Positions 17,851 to 27,707 of a DNA stretch of 64,000 bases are shown one piece after another. The translations under genes were made by a program, and so were the position numbers. Below the pieces are notes generated by a model. It saw only the letters and a list, made by a program, of their open reading frames with translations, made no database searches and was not told where the DNA came from. The stretch comes from Paludibacter sp. 47-17 (GTDB lineage: Bacteria > Bacteroidota > Bacteroidia > Bacteroidales > Paludibacteraceae). The stretch is from assembly GCA_001898935.1 (NCBI GenBank), contig MKVT01000030.1:1-64000 (forward strand). Direction: 5' to 3'. Positions within the stretch are counted from its first letter, which is position 1. Each line of letters opens with the position of its first letter.

Positions 17851-18663
17851 TTAAACCCCACTAAACATACAAAACCCTCCGTCGACGGGCAGAATGACGC
17901 CGGTGATGAATGACGCCGAAGGCGAACATAAAAACTGAACCGCTCCGTCGAGCTCGGTAATTTCGCCAAACCGGCGCATAGGAGTATTGGCGATCACCTT
18001 ATGACTCCGATCGGTATACGAACCGTCGGGATTGAGCAGTACAGCCCGGTTTTGTTCGCCGATAAAAAATCCGGGCGCCACTGCATTCACCCGTATTTTA
18101 CCATCGTACTTCATGGCCATTTCCATCGCCATCCATTGTGTGAAATTGGCTACTGCGGCTTTTGCCGCCGAATAGCCCGGCACCCGGGTCATAGCTTGCA
18201 TAGCCGCCATCGACGAGATATTGACAATACTCCCCTCGCCCGCTTCGGCCATTCGTTTTCCAAACACATACGACGGATATACCGTTCCATTCATATTGAG
18301 GTCGGTTACACGGTTCCAATCCCTGAGGTCCATATCGAAAAAACGCTGATCGGGCATCAGGGTAGCTCCCGGCAGATTTCCCCCGGCTATGTTCAGCAGA
18401 ATATCGATCCGTCCCCACTGCCGCATCACTTCATCGGCGATTTCTTCCAGACGGGGCACATCCAATACATTACCGGCAAAAGCCAATACTTCACCACCTT
18501 CACTCCGCAAGGCCCCGGCAGCCGCGGTTATTTTAGCTTCTTTGGTTCCCAACGCCACTACCTTAGCACCCGCTTTCACAAAACTCCGGGCTATGCTGCC
18601 TCCGAGCACCCCGCTGGCCCCGGTGATAACAGCTACTTTATCTGTGATTGAAAATAAATCCAT
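17851..18663 (-). CDS. SDR-family D-mannonate (fructuronate) oxidoreductase
   Basis: A 270-residue short-chain dehydrogenase. The NAD(P) site is TGASGVLGG (about residues 14-22), the NAG-type motif is NIAGG, and the catalytic residues are Ser in NISSM and Tyr-x-x-x-Lys in YSAAK. Next to uxuA it most likely reduces fructuronate to mannonate, the role filled by SDR-type UxuB in Firmicutes and Bacteroidota. It is the last gene of the xylan operon, 23 bases after uxuA. Other sugar-acid substrates are possible. Confidence 0.87.
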   Translation of the reverse strand: MDLFSITDKVAVITGASGVLGGSIARSFVKAGAKVVALGTKEAKITAAAGALRSEGGEVLAFAGNVLDVPRLEEIADEVMRQWGRIDILLNIAGGNLPGATLMPDQRFFDMDLRDWNRVTDLNMNGTVYPSYVFGKRMAEAGEGSIVNISSMAAMQAMTRVPGYSAAKAAVANFTQWMAMEMAMKYDGKIRVNAVAPGFFIGEQNRAVLLNPDGSYTDRSHKVIANTPMRRFGEITELDGAVQFLCSPSASFITGVILPVDGGFCMFSGV

Positions 18664-18686
18664 TTTTGTTCGGTATTAATTGTCTG

Positions 18687-19850
18687 TTATTCATTTTTAA
18701 TGGCGGCGAGCATACCCGAAACCTGAGCCAGGGCATACATGCGCCCGAGGAACGAATAGCCCGGATTGTAATTTTTATCCCCGTCGCCGAGCATCAGTTT
18801 ACCATGATCGACCCGCATAGGTAATCCCGGACGAAGGGCTTCAAAAATGCGGATAAGCTCCACCAGATGCCCCCGGCCTTCGGTATGCGAAGCTTCCATA
18901 AAATCGCCGCCGGGCAATATCTCGGTACTGCGCAGGTGCAGAAAATGAGTTTTGGCTGCAAATTTCCTCGCCATAGCCGGGATATCGTTGTGAGCACCGG
19001 CGCTCAGCGAACCTGCGCAAAAGGTAAAACCGTTCGACGGACTATCGACCGCATCGAGCAGCCATTCGATATCGTGCGTATTGCCGACTATACGAGGCAA
19101 TCCCAACACGGCAAAGGGAGGATCGTCGGGGTGGATGCACAACTTGATGCCATAGCGCTCGGCTACCGGTATTACTTCCTGCAGAAAATACCGCAGATTT
19201 TCGCGCAATTGATCCGGCCCTATCCCTTTGTATCGATCGAGCAACTGCCGGAACAACGCTACCGGCTGCACCACATCTCCTTTAAAATTTTCATTAACGA
19301 AGCCTTGCGTTTTCACGATAATCGTATCGACCAAGTCCGCGATTTCCTGTTCGGTTATCGTTTCCTTCAGCGCCTGCACCTGCTGCATCAGTTGTTCGGG
19401 ATAATCGGCTGCAGCTCCTTCCCGGTTCAGAATACAGCAATCGAAATAGGCAAATCGAACCTGATCGAAATACAGCGTCGATGTGCCGTCGGGCAATTGG
19501 TGGTGCAGATCGGTACGAATCCAGTCGATCACCGGCATAAAATTGTACACCACCGTAGTGATGCCTGCCTGACCCAGGTTGGCCAAACTCTGTTTATAAC
19601 CGGCAATGAGCCGGTCGCGATCGGGGCCGGCATATTTGATCGCCTCCGAAACCGGCAGACTTTCGACCACCGACCACTTCAATCCATGCGACTCGATATA
19701 GTTTTTCCGTTGTGCGATGGCCGCTGCGCTCCACACTTCTCCGTCGGGCACCTGATGCAAAGCCGTTACTACGCCTTCCACACCAATTTGCCGTAGCATA
19801 GCGAGAGTTATCGGATCCTGCTCGCCGAACCATCTCCAGGTTTTCTCCAT
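18687..19850 (-). CDS. uxuA: Mannonate dehydratase
   Basis: A 387-residue TIM-barrel enzyme that dehydrates D-mannonate to 2-keto-3-deoxygluconate in glucuronate catabolism. Family landmarks are MEKTWRWFGEQDPITLAML at the start, the metal-binding CIHPDDPPF and FCAGSLSAGAHND segments, and MRVDHGKLMLGD near the end. It sits between the GH67 gene and the mannonate oxidoreductase gene, so the operon processes the glucuronate its alpha-glucuronidases release. uxaC, which makes fructuronate, is not in the window. Confidence 0.95.
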   Translation of the reverse strand: MEKTWRWFGEQDPITLAMLRQIGVEGVVTALHQVPDGEVWSAAAIAQRKNYIESHGLKWSVVESLPVSEAIKYAGPDRDRLIAGYKQSLANLGQAGITTVVYNFMPVIDWIRTDLHHQLPDGTSTLYFDQVRFAYFDCCILNREGAAADYPEQLMQQVQALKETITEQEIADLVDTIIVKTQGFVNENFKGDVVQPVALFRQLLDRYKGIGPDQLRENLRYFLQEVIPVAERYGIKLCIHPDDPPFAVLGLPRIVGNTHDIEWLLDAVDSPSNGFTFCAGSLSAGAHNDIPAMARKFAAKTHFLHLRSTEILPGGDFMEASHTEGRGHLVELIRIFEALRPGLPMRVDHGKLMLGDGDKNYNPGYSFLGRMYALAQVSGMLAAIKNE

Positions 19851-19930
19851 GACTTAATATTGATAGTTATAGTTTGATAACGAATGCTGAGCGGTGAATT
19901 TCACGGCTCAGCGCCCGCAAAAGTAGCCAA

Positions 19931-22060
19931 TTAATTATGATGTTTCATGTCTAATTTGACTTTTTTCAGGTCGTCCAGTTCATGCACCGGCCGTTCGATA
20001 CTGTATGGAATGGGTTGTTGAGAATAAGTCTGAAAATAAAGCAAGATGGCGTCCTTCCACCACACCGCATCCTTCGATTGAATTTTCAGTCGCGACTGCA
20101 CTTCCCTGAAACGTTGCGCATCGATCCACGATTCATTGCGATCCCATATTTTCTGATAGTCGCGCACGGTCTGCACCCCCCGGTCGTAACTGAAACACAG
20201 TTCGTCCCACAGCGTACGCCCGCTTTTCATCCGGTAATTCCACGGAAGATGATGGAACCACAACAAATACTTCTCGGGGCAGGTAGCCGGATCGTCGAAC
20301 CATTCCTTCAGGGGAGAGGAATACTGCGCTACGGCATTACTACCCGAGGCAGTGCGATTAAAACCAAGCCCTTCTTTCGAAGCGTTGTGGTAATAGCGGG
20401 GCAACCAATCGGGACGAGCCCCCGGAATATCGCACCAGGGTTCGGGTCCGTAATGATGATCCCACGCAAAAATATGGTGCAATCCCAGCGGCATCATGTA
20501 ATCGACCACCGTCTGGTGCGAGCCAAGCATCATCGAGAGTATATCCTCCGGCACCGTCTCTACCGTCAGCTTCTTCTTATCCGAACCGAAGGTCATGGCC
20601 AACCATTCCCGTGCAATGGTTTCACTACTCAGTTGCGCGTTCCAGGCCAACCGGCCGAATGCATACCAGTTGGCCTGTCCGAAATGATGGCCGGTCCAGT
20701 TCACATCCTCACCGATATTCGCCACCCCTGCAATGGCCGAAACCGGAGCCGGCACAAAACTGCCGTTGGTTACTTTCGACACGGTCGAACCTTCACCGAA
20801 GGCGTAGGTATCGGCATCGAGCACCTCTTCCCACATCGGAGCCAGGAAAGCCAGATGATTGGAATGCCCGAGGTACTCCTGGGTGATTTGCAGTTCGGGC
20901 ATGAGGGGCGTTTTTTTCATCGCGCCAAACAACGGACTGAAAGGCTCCCGCGGTTGAAAATCGATGGGACCATTCTTCACTTGTATGATAACATTATCGT
21001 GAAACCGTCCATCAAAACCGATGAATTCCCTGTAGGCCAGTTTAGCCCGGTCGTCGCCCGGCTCATACACAAATGCCCGCCACATCACGATGCCTTTATA
21101 AGGCTCCAGCGCTTCGGCAATCATATTCGCCCCATCCGCATGTGTACGGCCATAGTCCATCGGACCCGGCAAACCTTCCGAATTAGCCTTTACCAGAAAT
21201 CCGCCGAAATCGGGAATCTCGCGGTAAATTTCGGCCACCTTCTGTTTCCACCACCGGCGCACTTCGGGGCGCAGAGGGTCGGCATCGGGCAGATTGCCCA
21301 ATACCCTTGGCGAAGCAAAATTGATGGAGATAAACACCTTGATATGAAAGGGCCGCACGACAGCAGCAATGGCTTTAATTTTCCGAATATATTCCGCGGT
21401 AAGAATATCGGGTGTGGCGTTCACATTGTTGAGTACCGTAGCATTGATTCCGATGGAGGCATTAGCACGTGCATAGTCCTCGTACCGGGGCGACAGCACC
21501 GCAGGCAATTCGTTCCATTTCCAGATAGAATGACCCGCATAACCTCTTTCGACCGTTCCGTTGAGGTTGTCCCAGTGATTCAGTATCCGAAGCTGATAGG
21601 TAGGAACTTCACGGATAGTAAGATCGGAGAGCGATTGTCCCGTCTGCATGATCCGCAACAAATGATACACTCCGTACAACACTCCCTGCGGCTGGTTAGC
21701 GGTTACCACGGTTATCGGCTTCCCTTTGAGCCGGACTGTACGGATAAGGTAGCCCTCCGGTCCCAGCGACCGGAGCTCCTTGCTCCACTTCAGGGCGCGG
21801 ATGGCGGGATGCGATGCTGTGGCTATCAACAGGCCGTTCGCACCGGCCTGATTTACCACAGGCAATGGAGCGGAGGTCATCAACCTGCAGGCCCGTTGAA
21901 ATTCGTCGAAAGCCTTCAGGGCCGGATCTCCGCTGATCGAATTGAATCCGGCGGTCAAAGGAGCTGCCTTATCGAAACGAAGCCACAGCTGACTTCCGTT
22001 CTCCGCCATAGCAACCAGTGAAACAATCAAAAAAACAACAACTAAACTTCGAAACTTCAT
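19931..22060 (-). CDS. GH67 alpha-glucuronidase
   Basis: A 709-residue secreted or periplasmic enzyme (signal peptide MKFRSLVVVFLIVSLVAMA) that cuts (4-O-methyl)glucuronate from the non-reducing end of aldouronic acids. The N-terminal GH67N domain is followed by the catalytic barrel with family segments LRILNHWDNLNGTVERGYAG, GFLVKANSEGLPGP (a catalytic Glu region) and the C-terminal GH67C domain with LLWFHHLPWNYRM. Length is normal. It lies 80 bases upstream of uxuA. Because it acts on chain ends, it complements the GH115 enzyme of the same operon. Confidence 0.94.
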   Translation of the reverse strand: MKFRSLVVVFLIVSLVAMAENGSQLWLRFDKAAPLTAGFNSISGDPALKAFDEFQRACRLMTSAPLPVVNQAGANGLLIATASHPAIRALKWSKELRSLGPEGYLIRTVRLKGKPITVVTANQPQGVLYGVYHLLRIMQTGQSLSDLTIREVPTYQLRILNHWDNLNGTVERGYAGHSIWKWNELPAVLSPRYEDYARANASIGINATVLNNVNATPDILTAEYIRKIKAIAAVVRPFHIKVFISINFASPRVLGNLPDADPLRPEVRRWWKQKVAEIYREIPDFGGFLVKANSEGLPGPMDYGRTHADGANMIAEALEPYKGIVMWRAFVYEPGDDRAKLAYREFIGFDGRFHDNVIIQVKNGPIDFQPREPFSPLFGAMKKTPLMPELQITQEYLGHSNHLAFLAPMWEEVLDADTYAFGEGSTVSKVTNGSFVPAPVSAIAGVANIGEDVNWTGHHFGQANWYAFGRLAWNAQLSSETIAREWLAMTFGSDKKKLTVETVPEDILSMMLGSHQTVVDYMMPLGLHHIFAWDHHYGPEPWCDIPGARPDWLPRYYHNASKEGLGFNRTASGSNAVAQYSSPLKEWFDDPATCPEKYLLWFHHLPWNYRMKSGRTLWDELCFSYDRGVQTVRDYQKIWDRNESWIDAQRFREVQSRLKIQSKDAVWWKDAILLYFQTYSQQPIPYSIERPVHELDDLKKVKLDMKHHN

Positions 22061-22104
22061 GCTAAAAAATATTGAGCGCGGCGATGTATCTTCACACCGG
22101 CAAT

Positions 22105-24720
22105 TTATAGTACTGAAATAGAATGCTGAACGACCGCAGCTTTAGCCAACGATGCGGGGTCGGGCTGTTTACCTCCTACCGACACCAGCACCCTCCCTGG
22201 CTCCATTACCGCCTGATTTGCCTCGTCGCGGGCCGACATCGCCTCCGGTGTCACCAGAAATTCGACCGTTTTTGTTTCGCCCGCCTTCAGGTAGATGCGT
22301 TGGAATCCACGAAGCGAACGGATCGCCTTTCTCAGCTTCGAATCGGGCAACTCAACATACAGCTGCACAACTTCTTCGCCATCACGTGCGCCGGTATTGG
22401 TAACGTCGACCACCACTTTTGCGGTCTCCCCTTTTTTCAGTTGCGAAGGTGCCGACTTCAACCGGTAACCAAAACTTGTAAAACTCAATCCGAAACCAAA
22501 TTCATACTGGGGGACGCCTTTGAAATAACGATAGGTCTTGCCTTCCATATTGTAATCGTCGAAAGCCGGCAGTTGGCCAATATTTTTGTAGAAGGTAACC
22601 GGCAAACGTCCGGCCGGATTGTAATCGCCAAAAATAACATCGGCAACAGCAGTTCCGCCGGCCTGTCCCGGATACCAGGCTTCCAGCACGGCCGATACCT
22701 TAGCTGCTTCGTCTTCGAAGGCCAACGCACTACCGTTGAGCAGCACCAGCACCGTCGGTTTTCCTAATTTTGAAACAGCGTCGATCAACTCGCGTTGCGA
22801 TGCAGGCAACCGAATATCGTCGCGATCGCCCCGCGAAAACCCGGGAACTTTCACTTCCATTTCTTCACCTTCCAGCTGGGGACTTAATCCCAGACAGAGG
22901 ATTACCAGATCCGACCCGGCGGCCAGATCGAGGGCTTCCTGCTTCAGATTCGAGGCCGGAGCTTCCCAAAACATGCGTATATGTGCGTACTCCGACTTAT
23001 CCTGAATGTATTCAAACTTCAATTCGTAGGTGCGGCCCCCCTCCAGCTCCACAAACTGGTAGTCGCGACGGGCATGATGTTCGTTCAGTTTACCTTTCGA
23101 AACCAGTTGTCCATCGAGGTACAAGCGGTACCCATTCATAGCCTCGCCCCCCAGGGCATACCGGCCGGTTACGGGAGGAATCAGCACTCCCGTCCAACGC
23201 ACCGAAAACGAAGCCGGATTCATATCCTCAAACGGGGCCTTGGTCCACCAGAGGAACTCCAGTTGCTTGTCGATCCGGGTATGAATGGCTTTGCCGTCGA
23301 AATTCGGATTATTGAAATATTCGCCGGTAAGTCCTTTCTCCGATTGGGTTTTGTCGGTAAATAACACATCGGCAGGAATTACCGTGAGATAGGGTAAGCC
23401 TTCGGCCAGCGCACAACCTTGAGCAAAACGCACCTCGGCACCGGGCAACTTTTGTCGAATTCCGGTAAGAGGGGTTATTTCGAACGATGGATAGCCATTG
23501 TAGTTCCCCAGCAATACTTCACGATCGTTGGCATTGGGACCTATCACGGCTACCTTTTTCACTGTTTTGTCAAAAGGCAGCACACCGTCCTTATTCTGCA
23601 ACAGCACCATCGACTTACGGGCCGATTGCAGCGCCAGTAACCGGTGCTGTTCCGAATCGACCACTGAAAGCGGAATACCTGCATAAGGCACTTTTTTATC
23701 GGGATCGAACTGCCCCAGTTTCATCCGGGCCAGCATCAGGCGTTTCACCGAAGTGGTCACTTCTTCCTCGGTTACCAGGCCCTGCTGCACTGCTTTCAGC
23801 AGCGACCCGGCATACACCACCCCGCAATTGAGGTCGGTTCCCGCCTGTACTGCCATAGCAGCAGCCTCTTCGGGGCTAGCCACCACATGGTGCTTATCTT
23901 CTTCGTAGAAATCGCGGATGGCCCAGCAATCGGAAACAATATACCCTTCAAAGCCCCATTCGTTACGGAGTTTGTTTTCCAGGAATTTACTGCCGCAACA
24001 GGGTGCGCCCCGCAGCCGTTGGTAGGCACACATCACCGAATAAACGCCGGCTTCGGTAACCGTACGTTTAAAATGCGGGAAATAGGTTTCTTCCAGGTCG
24101 TAGTCGCCGGGCCACACATCGAAGGAATGGCGGGTAGCTTCGGGACCACTGTGCACTGCAAAATGCTTGGCTGTAGCTACCAGCTTCAGGTAGCGCGGAT
24201 CGTTACCCTGCAAACCCTTGATAAACGGGATAGCCATTTCGGCCGCCAGATACGGGTCCTCGCCATAGGTTTCCATCCCCCGGCCCCACCGCGGATCACG
24301 GAAAATATTAATATTCGGCGTCCAATAGGTAAGTCCCTGATAAATGCCCCGTTTCCCCTGCCGCACGTAGTCGTGATGCTTGGCGCGGGCTTCGTCGGAG
24401 ATCGCTACGGCATTGGCATACATTTGCGCGGTATCCCACATGGCTGCCAACCCGATGGCCTGGGGAAACACGGTGGCTAATCCCGAACGCCCCACACCGT
24501 GCAGGCATTCGTTCCACCAGTTATAAGCCGGAATTCCCAGTCTCTCGATGGCCGGCGAATCGTAACGCATGAGTTGAACTTTTTCTTCCAATGTAAGCCG
24601 GCTCACTAAATCTTCGGTACGTGTTTCGAAATCCAATTTCGAATTCTGAAAGGGCAATTGCTTCTGGCAAGCCGTCAGTAACAAAACAGCTGCAACAATC
24701 CAACTAAAACCTAATTTCAT
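22105..24720 (-). CDS. GH3 beta-xylosidase lipoprotein with PA14 insert
   Basis: An 871-residue lipoprotein (lipobox LLTAC, Cys18). Order: GH3 N-terminal barrel, with the nucleophile Asp in EGYIVSDCWAIRDF (about residue 262); GH3 C-terminal domain, interrupted by a PA14 domain (about 445-590, RWTGVLIPPVTGRYALGGEA); and a fibronectin III-like domain at the end. The beginning LVSRLTLEEKVQLM and NWWNECLHGVGR matches the xylosidase branch of GH3. It would release xylose from xylo-oligosaccharides. It sits inside the operon, 44 bases before GH67. Glucosidase activity cannot be excluded. Confidence 0.9.
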   Translation of the reverse strand: MKLGFSWIVAAVLLLTACQKQLPFQNSKLDFETRTEDLVSRLTLEEKVQLMRYDSPAIERLGIPAYNWWNECLHGVGRSGLATVFPQAIGLAAMWDTAQMYANAVAISDEARAKHHDYVRQGKRGIYQGLTYWTPNINIFRDPRWGRGMETYGEDPYLAAEMAIPFIKGLQGNDPRYLKLVATAKHFAVHSGPEATRHSFDVWPGDYDLEETYFPHFKRTVTEAGVYSVMCAYQRLRGAPCCGSKFLENKLRNEWGFEGYIVSDCWAIRDFYEEDKHHVVASPEEAAAMAVQAGTDLNCGVVYAGSLLKAVQQGLVTEEEVTTSVKRLMLARMKLGQFDPDKKVPYAGIPLSVVDSEQHRLLALQSARKSMVLLQNKDGVLPFDKTVKKVAVIGPNANDREVLLGNYNGYPSFEITPLTGIRQKLPGAEVRFAQGCALAEGLPYLTVIPADVLFTDKTQSEKGLTGEYFNNPNFDGKAIHTRIDKQLEFLWWTKAPFEDMNPASFSVRWTGVLIPPVTGRYALGGEAMNGYRLYLDGQLVSKGKLNEHHARRDYQFVELEGGRTYELKFEYIQDKSEYAHIRMFWEAPASNLKQEALDLAAGSDLVILCLGLSPQLEGEEMEVKVPGFSRGDRDDIRLPASQRELIDAVSKLGKPTVLVLLNGSALAFEDEAAKVSAVLEAWYPGQAGGTAVADVIFGDYNPAGRLPVTFYKNIGQLPAFDDYNMEGKTYRYFKGVPQYEFGFGLSFTSFGYRLKSAPSQLKKGETAKVVVDVTNTGARDGEEVVQLYVELPDSKLRKAIRSLRGFQRIYLKAGETKTVEFLVTPEAMSARDEANQAVMEPGRVLVSVGGKQPDPASLAKAAVVQHSISVL

Positions 24721-24783
24721 ACATGAATTATTTTAGAAGGTAACACACCTATCGGGTTTCCGGCCGGCGTGTACCCGGTTAAT

Positions 24784-26712
24784 TTATTTAACAAATGGCA
24801 GGTCGGTACGAAACGGCGCCGCAGGTAATCCCTCTTTAGTGGTCAAATTGGCCTTGTCGGGATTGTCGGCCCATGCATAACGTACATGTTTCGGAATTCG
24901 TATGTCGTCGTGCCACACAATTACCCGGTCGCCATCGATCAGAGCTTTGGCCCACACGAATTTACCATCGCTGCCCGCTATTGCAAACCCTTCGGGAGCG
25001 GCGCCGTCGGCTACCAATCCCGAACCTGTATGGGCGAAACGTATCACGGCCTTTCCGTTTTTAATTTTCATCGATTTAAAAACCGGTCCGTCGGCCTGCA
25101 CGGTTTTATCCCGATAGGCAATTCTGAAAGCCTGTAATGCCAGACGCTCACCTACTGCACTTTTATTCAGCGGGTGAATATCGTTCCATTCGCCCACATC
25201 GATCGTCACGGCCATACCCGTTGCCGGAAGCTTCAACGCTTCTGCCTGCGCTTCGCGGGTGGCCGCCCAGTTACTTTCCGAAGGCTGCGGCCGCGCTTCC
25301 ATGAAATTGGCCAATTGCACGAATAAAAAAGGAAAATCGCCCCGGTTGAAGTTGGTTCTCCAATCCTTGATCATGGCAGGAAAAAGCGTGCGGTATTCGG
25401 CCGGATTGCCCGTATTCGACTCGCCCTGATACCAGATCACGCCTTTAAAACTATACTTCAACAGAGGGGCAATCATAGCGTTGTACAATCCCATCGGCTT
25501 CCAACGCACAAAGGTTTGCGATGCCAGTGGCGCCATTGCCGCTCCCTGTTTCATTTTCCAGCTCCCTTGCAGATCGATGGTGCGCGTAGCCGTTTTCAGC
25601 TCGTAAGGTTTATCGGGAACAAAACCTCCCCTGCCGGCATTATTTACTACCCGTAGCACGATGGTATTCGTTCCTTCTTTCAAAACACCGGCCTGCACTG
25701 TGTACCACCGGGGAGGATACTGGTAGGTGGTAACTCCCACCAATTTCCCGTTGATAAATACCGAATCGGCATCCACAATACACCCCATATCGAGAAAAGC
25801 CGGTTTTCCTGCCTCCTCCGGTTGAATATCGATTTCTTTCCGAAACCAGAAAACACCGTTTTTGAAAGGAGTAGTATCGCTCCAGTACGATGGAAGCCGG
25901 AAATCGGCCCAATCGTGCGTCGGTGCCGACGGGCAACGGTAACGCCCCTCTTGTCCCAGGTCATTTCGTACCGACAAGGCATACCAGTCTCTACTTCGCT
26001 CTCCGTCGGCTCTTTCAATGGACTTTATCAGTTCGTCGTCCCTGAATTTATAAGCTTCCTCGAGGTATACTGGAAATTTCTTCAATCCTTCTTCGCTCAT
26101 CCAGGCCTGTGCAGGCGAGCCTCCCAGGCTGGCATTAATCAAGCCTACCGGAACCCCGAGCCGCTGATGCAGCTGCTTTGCAAAAAAGTAAGCCACAGCC
26201 GGCAGGTCGTCCAAATTTCCGGAACTGGCTGCGATCCATTTGCCCCCGGCAACATCCTGTTGCGGCGCTTTGAAATTGTATACCTGGCCTACATTAAAAC
26301 AACGGATCAGCGGATAATTCGCGGTTGCAAACTCGGTTTCGTAACGGGGCTTGACTCTTCGCAGGGGTAATTCCATGTTCGACTGCCCCGAGCACAGCCA
26401 AACCTCCCCCATATACACATCGTCGATTGTGAGCGTATTCTCGCCCTGAACCAGGAGTTGGTAAGGTCCGCCTGCTTCGTGTGCAGGCATGATTACAAAC
26501 CAGTCACCCCGGCTGTCGGCGCGGGTCGACAGCGTACTTCCGGCAAGGGAAACGACTACCTGTTCATCCGGGTTCGCCCAACCCCAGATTTTTATCTTTT
26601 CGTTTCGTTGAAGAATCATCCCGTCATTAATAAGCCGGGGCAGACGTACATCTGCCCTGGCTGAAGTTAAGGAAAGGAAAACCAACAACAACATATATAC
26701 GTTGAACTTCAT
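24784..26712 (-). CDS. SGNH-type acetylesterase (sialate O-acetylesterase family), probable xylan deacetylase
   Basis: A 642-residue secreted esterase with signal peptide (cleavage near SARA-DVRL). The nucleophile Ser111 lies in the block SGQSNMELPL, and the C-terminal catalytic pair is in WNDIHPLNK. A jelly-roll domain of about 110 residues (FLDMGCIVDADSVFINGKL) is inserted between the esterase halves. Family names refer to sialate, but in this operon the substrate is more likely acetyl groups on xylan or xylo-oligosaccharides; that is inference from context. It is 12 bases upstream of the GH43 gene's 3' neighbour spacing, in the same operon. Confidence 0.87.
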   Translation of the reverse strand: MKFNVYMLLLVFLSLTSARADVRLPRLINDGMILQRNEKIKIWGWANPDEQVVVSLAGSTLSTRADSRGDWFVIMPAHEAGGPYQLLVQGENTLTIDDVYMGEVWLCSGQSNMELPLRRVKPRYETEFATANYPLIRCFNVGQVYNFKAPQQDVAGGKWIAASSGNLDDLPAVAYFFAKQLHQRLGVPVGLINASLGGSPAQAWMSEEGLKKFPVYLEEAYKFRDDELIKSIERADGERSRDWYALSVRNDLGQEGRYRCPSAPTHDWADFRLPSYWSDTTPFKNGVFWFRKEIDIQPEEAGKPAFLDMGCIVDADSVFINGKLVGVTTYQYPPRWYTVQAGVLKEGTNTIVLRVVNNAGRGGFVPDKPYELKTATRTIDLQGSWKMKQGAAMAPLASQTFVRWKPMGLYNAMIAPLLKYSFKGVIWYQGESNTGNPAEYRTLFPAMIKDWRTNFNRGDFPFLFVQLANFMEARPQPSESNWAATREAQAEALKLPATGMAVTIDVGEWNDIHPLNKSAVGERLALQAFRIAYRDKTVQADGPVFKSMKIKNGKAVIRFAHTGSGLVADGAAPEGFAIAGSDGKFVWAKALIDGDRVIVWHDDIRIPKHVRYAWADNPDKANLTTKEGLPAAPFRTDLPFVK

Positions 26713-26724
26713 AACAACTGTATT

Positions 26725-27699
26725 TTATTGTCCTTCGATAGTCCGGATCGTGCCGTCCTCATTGTATTCCAGCTCTACCACTTTCATACTGCGTAACCAG
26801 GTACGACCGCCCGAAGGTACACTATCGTGATGGAACAAATACCATTTACCCTTGAATTCACAAATCGAATGGTGGGTGGTCCAGCCTACCACCGGCGTAA
26901 GTATAACGCCCTGATAGGTATACGGGCCGTATATCGAGTCGCTTGTAGCATAACACAAACGGTGCGTATCGCCGGTTGAATAGGAAAAATAATACTTTCC
27001 CTTGTAAAAATGCATCCACGACGCCTCAAAAAAGCGACGATCGTGGTCGCCGGCCGTCAACGGGGCGCCCATTTCGTCGAGAATCACCAGGTCACGTGGT
27101 TCTTCGGCAAAATCGATCATCGTATCGGCCAGGCGCACTACCTTGGCACACAGTGCAGGCTGGTCGTCGGCCGGTTCATGACCACATTCGATGGCTTTAT
27201 TATTACGGTAGCGCTGCAACTGGCCTCCCCAGAGTCCCCCGAAAAACATATAGTGCGATCCGTCGCTATCCTGATACACACAGGGATCGATGGAATAGCT
27301 TCCTTTTATGAAACTGTCGAGCGAAGTAAAAGGGCCTTCGGGTTGGTCGCTCACCGCCACTCCGATATGAAACACATCGTTACGATCTTTCAGCGAAAAG
27401 TAGAGGTAATATTGACCATCGCGGCACGCCACGTCCGAATCCCAAAGCTGTCGGCCCGACCAGGGAATCGACTTCACATCGAGAATAACTCCGTGATCGG
27501 TCAACCGGCCATTCTCGATATCATCGGTCGAATACACGTGATAATCGCGCATATCGAAATGATCGCCGTTATCGTTTTCAGGAATCCCGGCATCAACATC
27601 GTGCGAAGGATAAATATAGAGCCGGCCGTTGAACACATGTGCCGAAGGATCGGCCATATACAAGCCGGGAACAAGGTAGTTGGGAGTTTTCATATTCAT
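26725..27699 (-). CDS. GH43 glycosidase (xylosidase/arabinofuranosidase)
   Basis: A 324-residue five-bladed propeller enzyme. The catalytic base is Asp17 in YMADPSAHVF, the pKa modulator is Asp138 in GSYSIDPCVYQD, and the acid is Glu225 in RRFFEASWMH. There is no signal peptide, so it probably works in the cytoplasm on imported oligosaccharides, unlike its secreted neighbours. The gene starts 8 bases after the GH10 stop. Whether it removes xylose or arabinose cannot be read from the sequence. Confidence 0.9.
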   Translation of the reverse strand: MNMKTPNYLVPGLYMADPSAHVFNGRLYIYPSHDVDAGIPENDNGDHFDMRDYHVYSTDDIENGRLTDHGVILDVKSIPWSGRQLWDSDVACRDGQYYLYFSLKDRNDVFHIGVAVSDQPEGPFTSLDSFIKGSYSIDPCVYQDSDGSHYMFFGGLWGGQLQRYRNNKAIECGHEPADDQPALCAKVVRLADTMIDFAEEPRDLVILDEMGAPLTAGDHDRRFFEASWMHFYKGKYYFSYSTGDTHRLCYATSDSIYGPYTYQGVILTPVVGWTTHHSICEFKGKWYLFHHDSVPSGGRTWLRSMKVVELEYNEDGTIRTIEGQ

Positions 27700-27707
27700 T
27701 CGAAAAA

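Noticed and set aside
19982-22021. 679-codon open frame on the plus strand opposite GH67
   Set aside because: It is the antisense shadow of a complete GH67 gene with catalytic motifs; the composition is His/Arg/Gly-rich and resembles no family.
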